Source: Candidatus Delongbacteria bacterium
GTDB taxonomy: Bacteria; UBA4055
Assembly: GCA_013139625.1 (NCBI GenBank)
Contig: WTAK01000398.1
Coordinates: 1-6,454 of the forward strand
Direction: 5' to 3'
Length of the DNA: 6,454 nt
The notes beneath the pieces were generated by a model. It saw only the letters and a program-made list of their open reading frames with translations, made no database searches and was not told where the DNA came from. This document shows positions 1-6,430 of the stretch, one piece after another (the stretch's first letter is position 1; each line of letters begins with the position of its first letter). Position numbers and translations under genes: made by a program.

Positions 1-827
1 TCATTACGAAACAAATATGTGTCTTCATTTCCGAATATCAGAACATCTGTATCTCCATCATTATCATAGTCTCCGCATACAATTGTACCCTGCTCAACAC
101 CAGGTAAATTTAAACCAATATCCGAAAAAAAGCTGTCATCATTTCTGTATACTTGAGTAAGAACCATACTCTGATCATAGTCATAACCAGTTGCAATTAT
201 GTCAAGGTCTCCATCGCTGTCAAAGTCTATCCAAGAGGATTTAGAATCGAGTATGCTAAAATCACTGAGAAGATATGGTTTATGGATGAATATGCCATTA
301 GTATTTTGATAAATATATGTTGGCATGTTATGTTCAAATGTTGTACCGCTTATTAAAATATCTAGATTTCCGTCATTGTCATAATCTCCCCAATGGGCAA
401 TAGCATTACACAAACCTACTAACCCAGCGTTAATATCAATGAATGAACCTTCATCATTTCGATAAATTTTTGATATGTATACATTTTCAAGATCTGAAAA
501 ATCTCCGGTATTTCCTGTGATTAATAAGTCCAAATCGCCATCATTATCATAATCACCCCAATCAACGGAACTTTGATGAACATCAACTAGCATAGAATCT
601 ATCACAGTAAAATTTCCAGTACCATCATTATTATATATTTTTGTCATCAAACCTAAACTATCTACTTGTCCGGTTACAGCTATATCAAGATCACCATCAT
701 TGTCATAATCACCCCATTGAGCATCTCCAAACACAACATCAGGTATTTCGGTGTTCAATTCTGTAAAAGTTTGAGCTGAAATTAAGTTAAAAATAATAAA
801 CATAAAAATTAATAATATTTTCTTCAT
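1..827 (-). CDS. Secreted FG-GAP/VCBS repeat protein, C-terminus missing (runs off left edge)
   Basis: The reverse strand is open from an ATG at 827-825 to the window edge, giving 275 complete codons and no stop, so the 3' end lies outside. A Shine-Dalgarno AAGGA (839-835) sits 7 nt before the ATG. Residues 1-18 form a signal peptide: basic MKK, a hydrophobic core, then a likely signal peptidase I cut after LISA, before QTF. The rest contains five calcium-loop repeats of the form W-G-D-Y-D-N-D-G-D-L-D-hydrophobic-T-G, at about residues 38-53, 90-105, 146-161, 199-214 (degenerate: WIDFDSDGDLD) and 251-266, spaced 52-56 residues apart. The DxDxDGxxD loops are typical of FG-GAP/VCBS repeats, which form beta-propeller blades. 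Members of this group are exported, often surface-attached, proteins involved in adhesion or carbohydrate/protein binding. The specific ligand cannot be told. Any C-terminal sorting domain (for example type IX secretion) would lie outside the window. Repeat family and export are well supported; the role is not. Confidence 0.9.
   Translation of the reverse strand, partial: MKKILLIFMFIIFNLISAQTFTELNTEIPDVVFGDAQWGDYDNDGDLDIAVTGQVDSLGLMTKIYNNDGTGNFTVIDSMLVDVHQSSVDWGDYDNDGDLDLLITGNTGDFSDLENVYISKIYRNDEGSFIDINAGLVGLCNAIAHWGDYDNDGNLDILISGTTFEHNMPTYIYQNTNGIFIHKPYLLSDFSILDSKSSWIDFDSDGDLDIIATGYDYDQSMVLTQVYRNDDSFFSDIGLNLPGVEQGTIVCGDYDNDGDTDVLIFGNEDTYLFRN
55..716 (-). repeat. Five degenerate DNA repeats encoding the calcium-binding loops
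   Basis: A 23-base segment close to CCATCATTATCATAATCACC plus CCA (plus-strand reading) recurs at 55-77, 211-233, 370-392, 538-560 and 694-716. The starts are 156, 159, 168 and 156 bases apart, all multiples of three, so the reading frame is kept. The copies at 538 and 694 differ at one base; the one at 211 is the most diverged. These are the DNA counterparts of the DxDxDGxxD loops in the FG-GAP-type protein and are explained by its repeated domain structure. The similarity could allow recombination that gains or loses whole repeats. Confidence 0.85.
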
Positions 828-868
828 ATAGTATTCCTTAATATTTCCTTGCACTGAACTTGTAACTC

Positions 869-899
869 TAAAGATAAAAAAATAATTAGTTTTAGCAAT
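869..899 (-). promoter_or_regulatory. Candidate promoter of the FG-GAP repeat gene
   Basis: Read on the minus strand, TATCTTTA (876-869) matches 7 of the 8 positions of the Bacteroidota -7 box TAnnTTTG when the two n positions are counted. It lies 19 nt after ATTG (899-896), which resembles the -33 TTTG element. Transcription would start roughly 35 nt before the ATG at 827. In such AT-rich sequence chance matches are common, and the phylum is uncertain, so this is only a candidate. Confidence 0.25.
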
Positions 900-945
900 T
901 AAAATAAAATGTTTATTAGTTATTTAAGTGAGACAATTTCTCTCG

Positions 946-974
946 TTGCTTTTGTCCATAATTCCACTTATATT
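946..974 (+). promoter_or_regulatory. Candidate promoter of the prlC-led operon
   Basis: TTGCTT (946-951) and TATATT (969-974) are separated by 17 nt, which fits a sigma70-type -35/-10 pair. The -10 matches 5 of 6 consensus bases but the -35 only 3 of 6. The start point would be near 981, giving a leader of about 45 nt. The rest of the intergenic region 828-1024 is plain AT-rich sequence with no hairpin, riboswitch-like structure or operator palindrome that I can support. Confidence 0.3.
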
Positions 975-1024
975 ATTATCCTTAATAATGAGGTATTTGT
1001 TAATTAATATAAACGGAGACAAAA

Positions 1025-3067
1025 ATGGAAAATCCATTACTAAGCAAGGGGCAATTCGCTCAATACGACAAAATAAAGCCGGAGCATTTCGTTCCAGCTA
1101 CAAAAGAGATCTTGGACTACGCAAAAAAAGAGAATAAGAAACTCATCGATTTTACCGGTGAAAGAACATTTGACAACACACTTGTTCCTGAAATGGAGAT
1201 CAGTGAAGAAGTAAGCAAGGTAGTTTCACCGATGTCACAATTATACAGTACTATGACAAGTGATGAAATCAACCAAGAATTTCAAAAAGCAATCCAATTG
1301 CTTACTGAATTCGGAAATGAAATGTCAATGGATCCTGACAACTATAAAATGTACAAAGATTACGCTGCAACTGCTGAAGCTAAAGCTTTGACAGGTGAAA
1401 AGAAAAGACACTTAGACAATACTATGAAAGGATTTATTCTTTCCGGTGCTGAATTGAATGATGCAGACAAGGATAAACTTAAAGAAATAAACTTAAAATC
1501 AAGTGAGCTTTCTCTTAAATTTTCGAATAATATCGTAAAGTCTAATTTTGAACTTGTGATAAAAGACAAAAAAGATCTTGACGGATTACCTGAAGATTCA
1601 ATAATCGGAGCAAGAGAAAAAGCGATTGCAATGAAGATAGATGAAGGAGATGAAAATACTTGGGTATTTAATCTTGATATGCCTTCATTCCTGCCTTTTA
1701 TGAAATTTGCGAATAACGTAGAGTTAAAAGAGAAGTTATGGCGTGCTTATTTTACGAGAGGAACTAAGGAAGGCTTGGATAACAGACCTTTGATTCAGGA
1801 AATATTAAAACTTAAAAAAGCCAAAGCTAATCTATTAGGCTTCAAAACATTTGGTGAATTCTCTTTAGAGAAGAAGATGGCTGAATCTCCAGAAGTTGTA
1901 ATGGATTTCTTGGATAATATTGCAGTAAAAACAGAAGATGTTTCTTTAGAAGAATTCAATGAAGTAAAAGGTCTAAAAGAAGAAGCATTCGGAGAAAAAT
2001 TCGAAACTTTAATGCCTTGGGAAACAAGCTACTGGACAAATAAATTGAAAGAGAAGAAATATTCTTTCAATGAGAACGAAGTAAGTGAATATTTCTCAGC
2101 AAATGAAACACTTCAAGCATTCTATGATATTGCAAAAGAACTTTATGGAATTAAGTTCGAAAAAATTGATAATATTCCTGTTTGGCATAAAGATGTTCAA
2201 ACGTTCAAACTTGTAGATGAAAACAATGAGTTAAGATCTTATGTATATGTTGATCTTTATCCTAGAACCGGACAAAAAAGACCGGGCGCTTGGATGAGCG
2301 GGATCGTATCGGGAATGAACTATAACGGTAAGAAAACAATACCTCAGGTTGGTGTTCATTGTAACTTTACTCCACCTATCGGAGATAAACCTGCTTTACT
2401 TAGATATGATGAAGTAACAACTTTATTCCATGAGTTTGGACATGCTCTTCACGGAGCTTTATCTCAAACTCAATTTTCAGCAACTTCAGGTACTAATGTA
2501 AAATGGGATGTTGTAGAATTACCATCTTCATTCCACGAGAACTTTGTTAAAACAGAAGAATCTTTAAAAATGATAGCTAAACATTATAAAACAGGCGAAC
2601 CAATGCCTAAAGAATTAATGGATAAGCTGCTAAATGCAAATGATTTTATGAGAGCTTCAGATGCAAGAAGACAGATCACTTTCGGAATGTTCGATATGTC
2701 ATTACATCACACAGAGAGCATGAAAGACGAGTTGCCTTTAGCTCATGAAATCTCAAAGAAAATGATGGTAAAGTATAATAATACTCCATTTATTGATGAT
2801 TCATATTTTGAAGCTGGATTCAGTCATATATTTGCAGGTGGTTACGCAGCAGGTTATTATAGCTATATGTGGGCAAATATACTTGATGCAGATGCATTCT
2901 CATTATTCTTAGAAAAGGAATCGGTACTTAACAGAGATGCAGGTAAATTATTCATGGAAAACATCCTTGAAAAAGGTGACAGTGAAGATATGAATGTTCT
3001 CTTTGAAAAATTCAGAGGAAGACCTGTTAGTGATAAAGCTTTGCTTGAAAGATTAGGTATTAAATAA
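1025..3067 (+). CDS. prlC: M3-family zinc oligopeptidase (oligopeptidase A, PrlC/OpdA-like)
   Basis: This 680-residue cytoplasmic metallopeptidase would cleave short peptides, such as protein breakdown products and cleaved signal peptides. The zinc site is H469-E470-F471-G472-H473, with third ligand E498 in WDVVELPSSF, 25 residues after H473 as in thimet oligopeptidase. The substrate-binding segment HIFAGGYAAGYYSY has H601, Y607, Y611 and Y614 matching the family's histidine and tyrosines. Length equals that of E. coli PrlC (680). The N-terminal NPLL...IKPEHFVPA, the DENNELR...VDLYPR...GAWM stretch and the C-terminal FRGRPVSDKALLERLGIK look closer to PrlC than to its paralogue Dcp, though a Dcp-type specificity is not excluded. 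There is no signal peptide. GGAG (1015-1018) lies 6 nt before the ATG and supports this start. It is the first gene of the plus-strand run; the next gene follows after 5 nt. All catalytic residues are intact. Family assignment is near certain; choice of PrlC over Dcp is good but by eye. Confidence 0.95.
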   Translation: MENPLLSKGQFAQYDKIKPEHFVPATKEILDYAKKENKKLIDFTGERTFDNTLVPEMEISEEVSKVVSPMSQLYSTMTSDEINQEFQKAIQLLTEFGNEMSMDPDNYKMYKDYAATAEAKALTGEKKRHLDNTMKGFILSGAELNDADKDKLKEINLKSSELSLKFSNNIVKSNFELVIKDKKDLDGLPEDSIIGAREKAIAMKIDEGDENTWVFNLDMPSFLPFMKFANNVELKEKLWRAYFTRGTKEGLDNRPLIQEILKLKKAKANLLGFKTFGEFSLEKKMAESPEVVMDFLDNIAVKTEDVSLEEFNEVKGLKEEAFGEKFETLMPWETSYWTNKLKEKKYSFNENEVSEYFSANETLQAFYDIAKELYGIKFEKIDNIPVWHKDVQTFKLVDENNELRSYVYVDLYPRTGQKRPGAWMSGIVSGMNYNGKKTIPQVGVHCNFTPPIGDKPALLRYDEVTTLFHEFGHALHGALSQTQFSATSGTNVKWDVVELPSSFHENFVKTEESLKMIAKHYKTGEPMPKELMDKLLNANDFMRASDARRQITFGMFDMSLHHTESMKDELPLAHEISKKMMVKYNNTPFIDDSYFEAGFSHIFAGGYAAGYYSYMWANILDADAFSLFLEKESVLNRDAGKLFMENILEKGDSEDMNVLFEKFRGRPVSDKALLERLGIK

Positions 3068-3072
3068 TAGCA

Positions 3073-3492
3073 GTGAAAAAAATTAAAGGATTTACTTTAG
3101 TTGAATTGATAGTTGTTAGTTCGATCGTAGCAGTACTTGCATCGGTCGGGCTTGTCAGCTATAATATCCTGATAAAAAGGGCGGTTATCTCTGTTCTGAA
3201 AAATGCTGTAATGATCAATGCCGAATTGGTACAGGCTCATTATGATATTAATGGTTACTGGGTTACAGATCTTCCCAGAGAAGATCCCGAAGATACCGGG
3301 AATTTGACTATTACCGAAGAATTGGAAGCTTTGGGATTAGCCCCAAGAAATTTTTCAAATGAATTTATTATGAGGATATTTGAACTTGACGGTTTTCCTC
3401 ATATAATAGCTAGGGAAAAGATCGGCAAAGTTAAGTATGGAATTGAAGTTTCGTATCATTTAAAAACACATGAACTTGTGGTAGAAGGTTAA
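3073..3492 (+). CDS. Orphan type IV pilin-like protein / pseudopilin
   Basis: This 139-residue protein opens with MKKIKG|FTLVEL, a class III (prepilin) signal: a short basic leader, cleavage expected after G6, F7 to be N-methylated, and the conserved glutamate at +5 (E11). A single hydrophobic helix follows at about residues 7-30 (FTLVELIVVSSIVAVLASVG), then a small globular part of about 105 residues without cysteines, so no pilin disulfide. A prepilin peptidase would process it and it would join a type IV pilus or type II secretion pseudopilus at the inner membrane. The start is GTG at 3073, the only usual start codon between the in-frame stop at 3061-3063 and the cleavage motif. The nearest purine-rich stretch, AGGT at 3055-3058, is 14 nt away, too far for a good ribosome site, so coupling to prlC translation (5 nt gap) is likely. 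No other pilus or secretion gene is visible, so its machine must be encoded elsewhere. Major versus minor pilin cannot be decided. Confidence 0.88.
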   Translation: MKKIKGFTLVELIVVSSIVAVLASVGLVSYNILIKRAVISVLKNAVMINAELVQAHYDINGYWVTDLPREDPEDTGNLTITEELEALGLAPRNFSNEFIMRIFELDGFPHIIAREKIGKVKYGIEVSYHLKTHELVVEG

Positions 3493-3494
3493 AT

Positions 3495-4646
3495 ATGAAT
3501 TATCAAGAGATTAAAGAAAATATTCTTAACTCGATAGATGAGAATCTATCACCGTATGCAACTAAGAATTCTGATGCCGTAAGGAAAAGATCCAGTAAAG
3601 ATGATATCAGATTACCTTTCTCAATTGATAGAGACAGGATAATCTATAGTGGAGCATATAGGAGAAGTGCAGGTAAAACACAGGTGTATTATTTCTCATC
3701 TCTCACTGATGAGCAGATAACAAACAGGATCGTTCACACTCAATATGTTTCTCAGATAGCTAGAACAATAGGACGCTCACTGTCTTTGAACCTTGATCTT
3801 ATTGAAGCCGCCGCTCTTGGTCACGATCTCGGACATACTCCATTCGGGCATGATGGTGAAATGTTCTTAAGTAATGAATGCGAAAAGCATGGGATCGGTA
3901 AATTTCATCATAATATTCATAGCTTGTACATAGTGGACAACTTTTCTTACAAAGGTAAAGGGATGAACCTAACTTTTCAAACAAGAGATGCCATTATTTC
4001 ACATGATGGAGAAATTCATCAGAATAAGCTCAAGCCTCACATAAATAAAACAGAGAAAGATATAGAAAGCTATATTACTTCGATGAAGAATAGTAAATAT
4101 GCGAAAATAGCTCCTATGACAATGGAAGGATGTGTTATCAGGCTATCCGATACGATAGCTTACATTGGTACTGATATTGAGGATGCAATACATTTGAATT
4201 TGATCAAAAGAAATGATATACCCAAGAGTGTTACTGATATACTCGGAAATAATAACGGTAGAATAATTGATACACTGGTTAAAGATATTACCATGAACAG
4301 TTACGACAAGCCGTATATTGCATTTTCTTCAGAGATAGGGAACGCGTTAAAAGAGCTCAAGGCATTTAATTATGAAAATATATATGGCAATGAAAAGTTG
4401 AAGAGAGATAGGAAAAAGATCGAGAAAGGATTTGAAATATTGTTTGAAACATATTTGGAAGATTTAGCGACTCAAAACAAGGATTCTGATATATTTAAGC
4501 ATTTTTTGAATAGTAAAAAAAGTGAATATAAAGATAGTATATCGGATGCAGAGAAAGTAAAAGATTTTATAGCAAGTATGACTGACAGATATTTTAAATT
4601 TCAGCTGGAAAAGATCATGATACCTATGGTGAAAATAATTTTATAG
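3495..4646 (+). CDS. dgt: dGTP triphosphohydrolase-like HD-domain protein
   Basis: This 383-residue HD-superfamily phosphohydrolase should split dNTPs (classically dGTP) into deoxynucleoside and triphosphate, helping set dNTP pools in the cytoplasm. The metal site is visible: H81 in RIVHTQYV, H110-D111 in LGHDLGHTPFGHD, and D219 in RLSDTIAYIGTDIEDA. The N-terminal segment PFSIDRDRIIYSGAYRRSAGKTQV (residues about 41-64) is the family signature usually seen as RDRDRIIHSxAFRRLxxKTQV. H114 and H119 lie in the conserved HTPFGH loop. Length suits the shorter non-enterobacterial type; E. coli Dgt is longer. The ATG lies 2 nt after the pilin stop and is preceded at 6 nt by AAGG (3485-3488) inside the pilin's last codons. 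The stop TAG overlaps the next gene's ribosome site. Substrate range is not readable from sequence: many such homologues act on several dNTPs or need an activating dNTP. Nothing ties it to phage defence here. Confidence 0.93.
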   Translation: MNYQEIKENILNSIDENLSPYATKNSDAVRKRSSKDDIRLPFSIDRDRIIYSGAYRRSAGKTQVYYFSSLTDEQITNRIVHTQYVSQIARTIGRSLSLNLDLIEAAALGHDLGHTPFGHDGEMFLSNECEKHGIGKFHHNIHSLYIVDNFSYKGKGMNLTFQTRDAIISHDGEIHQNKLKPHINKTEKDIESYITSMKNSKYAKIAPMTMEGCVIRLSDTIAYIGTDIEDAIHLNLIKRNDIPKSVTDILGNNNGRIIDTLVKDITMNSYDKPYIAFSSEIGNALKELKAFNYENIYGNEKLKRDRKKIEKGFEILFETYLEDLATQNKDSDIFKHFLNSKKSEYKDSISDAEKVKDFIASMTDRYFKFQLEKIMIPMVKIIL

Positions 4647-4656
4647 GATAATTTTG
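4645..4656 (+). promoter_or_regulatory. Ribosome binding site that fixes the TTG start of yrbG and overlaps the dgt stop
   Basis: AGGA (4645-4648) lies 5 nt before TTG (4654-4656). Its first two bases are the end of the dgt stop codon TAG (4644-4646). The reading frame is closed just upstream by TAA at 4636-4638 and contains no ATG or GTG before the first membrane helix, so TTG is the only usual start. The overlap makes termination-reinitiation between dgt and yrbG plausible. Confidence 0.65.
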
Positions 4657-5628
4657 GATACAATTACAAATATACTGAACACTGGCAATCCGATTATTTT
4701 AACAATTTTTCTTATTTTAGGTCTCTATGTACTGATCAAGGGTGGGGATCTTTTGATCAATGGGGCTGAGTCAGTTTCAGTTGCTTATAATATAGATCCA
4801 TTTGTTATTGGATTGACAGTGGTAGCTTTCGGAACATCATTACCTGAGTTTTTTGTCAGCTTTATAGCTAATATTAACGATAGTCCTGCTATTGGTTTAG
4901 GAAATGTAATTGGTTCGAATATTGCAAATATAGCTTTAGTTCTCGGCATTGCAGCTACTATAACGACCATAACGATAAGAAAGGAAACCCTCTTCAAGGA
5001 TCTGCCAATAATTTTTGGAATTTCTGTGATCTTTTATGTTTTAATGATAGATGGTGATATTAGTAGAGTTGACGGCCTGATCCTAACAGTCATGTTCGTT
5101 GGATATATGGCGTATATTTGGATAGATGCTAAAAGAAAAAAGAAAAATCTACTTGACGATGAACTTTCAGATATCGTGAGTTCAAAGAAGAATTTCTTAT
5201 TGATACTTTTTGGTATTATTGGTCTTTATCTGGGATCTGAATGGACTATCAGAGGAGCAACAGGATTGGCGAAACTAATGGGTGTCAGTGAACTTGCGAT
5301 AGGTCTTACTATCGTTGCTGTTGGGACATCTCTGCCTGAATTAGTCGCTACACTTCAAGCGGTAAAGAAGGGGAATCACCATATTGGCGTTGGAAACATT
5401 ATCGGTTCTAATGCATTTAACCTTCTTTTCGTAATTGGTATTAACTCTATGATAAAGCCTTTCCCTGTTGATTCAAGCAGTATTGTTATCTGGGGACCTG
5501 TGATGCTTTTTATTACTGCATTCTTATTCATTCTCGGGTTTAAAAAGTTCTCTCTTTCCCGTTTTGCAGGTATAACATTGCTTGTGATGTATGCGGTTTA
5601 TACGGTTTTCAGTTTTGTAATTCAATAA
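4654..5628 (+). CDS. yrbG: CaCA-family Na+/Ca2+ exchanger (YrbG-like)
   Basis: This 324-residue inner-membrane cation exchanger probably exports Ca2+ against Na+ (or H+/K+). It shows the inverted alpha-repeat pair that defines the CaCA superfamily. Alpha-1 spans about residues 51-99 with GTSLPE (60-65) and GNVIGSN (83-89); alpha-2 spans about 215-263 with GTSLPE (224-229) and GNIIGSN (248-254). E65 and E229 are the expected cation-coordinating glutamates. Hydrophobic segments at about 13-30, 50-72, 88-108, 116-133, 140-157, 180-196, 212-235, 247-265, 276-296 and 302-322 give the usual ten helices. A charged loop at about 159-179 (AKRKKKNLLDDELSD) separates the two halves and is probably cytoplasmic. 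Length is typical of bacterial YrbG. The start is TTG, the only usual start in this frame, with AGGA 5 nt upstream. It lies 7 nt after dgt and 13 nt before the amidase. The ion coupled in vivo cannot be read from the sequence. Confidence 0.93.
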   Translation: MDTITNILNTGNPIILTIFLILGLYVLIKGGDLLINGAESVSVAYNIDPFVIGLTVVAFGTSLPEFFVSFIANINDSPAIGLGNVIGSNIANIALVLGIAATITTITIRKETLFKDLPIIFGISVIFYVLMIDGDISRVDGLILTVMFVGYMAYIWIDAKRKKKNLLDDELSDIVSSKKNFLLILFGIIGLYLGSEWTIRGATGLAKLMGVSELAIGLTIVAVGTSLPELVATLQAVKKGNHHIGVGNIIGSNAFNLLFVIGINSMIKPFPVDSSSIVIWGPVMLFITAFLFILGFKKFSLSRFAGITLLVMYAVYTVFSFVIQ

Positions 5629-5641
5629 TCGGGGTAAAACA

Positions 5642-6418
5642 ATGAAAATACATTTATTGCAAACATCAGTTAATGAAAAGAATACAGAAGAAAATTTTAA
5701 TAAAGCACTAGATCTTTTTAAAAACAATAAAAATATCAAAGATGGGATCGCTGTTTTACCGGAGCTTTTTATTCCCGGATATAAGGAAGAAAATATATAC
5801 GAATGGGCTGCTAAAGCAGAAGAAGTTATTAAGGCTTTTTCATATGAAGCTAAAAGAAAAAATACTGCTATTATTTTAGGTACTATTGCTATTGATGACG
5901 ATGGAAAACGATATAACAGGTCGATATTTATTGATGAGAATGGAGAAATAGTCGGCAAATATAACAAAGCACATCTTTTTAAACTACTCAAGGAAGATAT
6001 ATATTTTACCAAGGGTGATGAACTGCCAGTTTTTGAATACAAAGGTTGGAAGATCGGTATAAATATTTGCTATGACCTTAGATTTCCTGAAGGTATCAGA
6101 AGTTTATATAACAAAGGTGCAAATTTAATTATTTTACCTTCTGCTTGGCCTCATGCAAGGACAGATGTTTTCAAGAAATTGTGTTTTGCCAGAGCTATTG
6201 AGAATCAAAGTTACTTTGTTACTTGCAACAGAGCTTCCCATTCGTTGGAGAACCTGACTTATGCAGGTAATTCTATGGTGATTGCACCCGATGGAGAGCT
6301 TTTAGTTGAATGCAATGAGCTTGATGATTATAGATCTGCGGAAATAGATATTAATAATGTAATTGAATATAGAAAGCAGATCACTTGCTTGGAGGATCGC
6401 AGAAGCGATCTTTATTAA
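5642..6418 (+). CDS. Nitrilase-superfamily C-N hydrolase (omega-amidase/YafV-like)
   Basis: This 258-residue cytoplasmic amidase belongs to the carbon-nitrogen hydrolase family. The catalytic triad is visible: E41 in VLPELFIPGY, K109 in KYNKAHLF, and nucleophile C143 in GINICYDLRFPE. E118, just after the lysine motif, fits the second glutamate seen in many members. The motifs KAHLF, CYDLRFP, WP.AR and ARAIENQ resemble E. coli YafV and eukaryotic Nit2 (omega-amidases), which hydrolyse alpha-ketoglutaramate or alpha-ketosuccinamate, transamination by-products of glutamine and asparagine. The C-terminal RRSDLY resembles the ending common in Nit-type proteins. Deaminated-glutathione amidase (Nit1) or another small amidase is the main alternative, so no symbol is given. 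Length is close to YafV (256). The ATG is preceded by GGGG (5631-5634) at 7 nt. It is the last gene of the run, and the probable terminator overlaps its final codons. Family certain, substrate inferred. Confidence 0.92.
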   Translation: MKIHLLQTSVNEKNTEENFNKALDLFKNNKNIKDGIAVLPELFIPGYKEENIYEWAAKAEEVIKAFSYEAKRKNTAIILGTIAIDDDGKRYNRSIFIDENGEIVGKYNKAHLFKLLKEDIYFTKGDELPVFEYKGWKIGINICYDLRFPEGIRSLYNKGANLIILPSAWPHARTDVFKKLCFARAIENQSYFVTCNRASHSLENLTYAGNSMVIAPDGELLVECNELDDYRSAEIDINNVIEYRKQITCLEDRRSDLY

Positions 6419-6430
6419 TTTTTTATTTTT
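6392..6430 (+). terminator. Probable Rho-independent terminator overlapping the end of the amidase gene
   Basis: GATCGC (6395-6400) pairs perfectly with GCGATC (6405-6410) around the loop AGAA. Three weaker pairs (G-T, A-T, G-T) can extend the stem outward to 6392 and 6413. T-rich sequence runs to 6430, with the longest part (TTTTTTATTTTT) at 6419-6430. The hairpin lies inside the codons for the last residues and before the stop TAA at 6416-6418. The best T tract begins about 8 nt after the 6-bp stem, which is farther than ideal, so efficiency is uncertain. It marks the likely end of the five-gene operon. Confidence 0.55.

Noticed and set aside
153..356. 67-codon plus-strand open frame
   Set aside because: It is antisense to the FG-GAP repeat gene, which has a signal peptide, a ribosome site and recognisable repeats across the same bases.
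55..716. Regularly spaced repeats that could suggest a CRISPR array or satellite
   Set aside because: Spacing of 156-168 bases is far too long for CRISPR, the copies diverge, spacing is always a multiple of three, and the repeats encode calcium-binding loops.
928..1137. Small plus-strand reading frame with a hydrophobic N-terminus (GTG start) that overlaps the prlC start
   Set aside because: It has no ribosome site, overlaps prlC out of frame by over 100 bases, and its hydrophobic look comes from AT-rich intergenic sequence. The downstream part is an out-of-frame reading of prlC.
1025..3067. Oligopeptidase, pilin and neighbours as a new peptide-export or maturation system
   Set aside because: The peptidase is cytosolic with standard motifs, there is no transporter or precursor peptide, and prepilins are processed by a dedicated membrane peptidase, not by M3 enzymes.
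3495..4646. dGTPase as part of a phage-defence island
   Set aside because: Some dGTPases deplete nucleotides during phage infection, but here there is no toxin, nuclease, restriction or sensor gene nearby, and the neighbours are housekeeping genes.
5524..6042. 172-codon minus-strand open frame
   Set aside because: It lies antisense to the end of the exchanger and the first half of the amidase, both of which have clear family motifs. Its serine- and leucine-rich translation looks like an antisense shadow.
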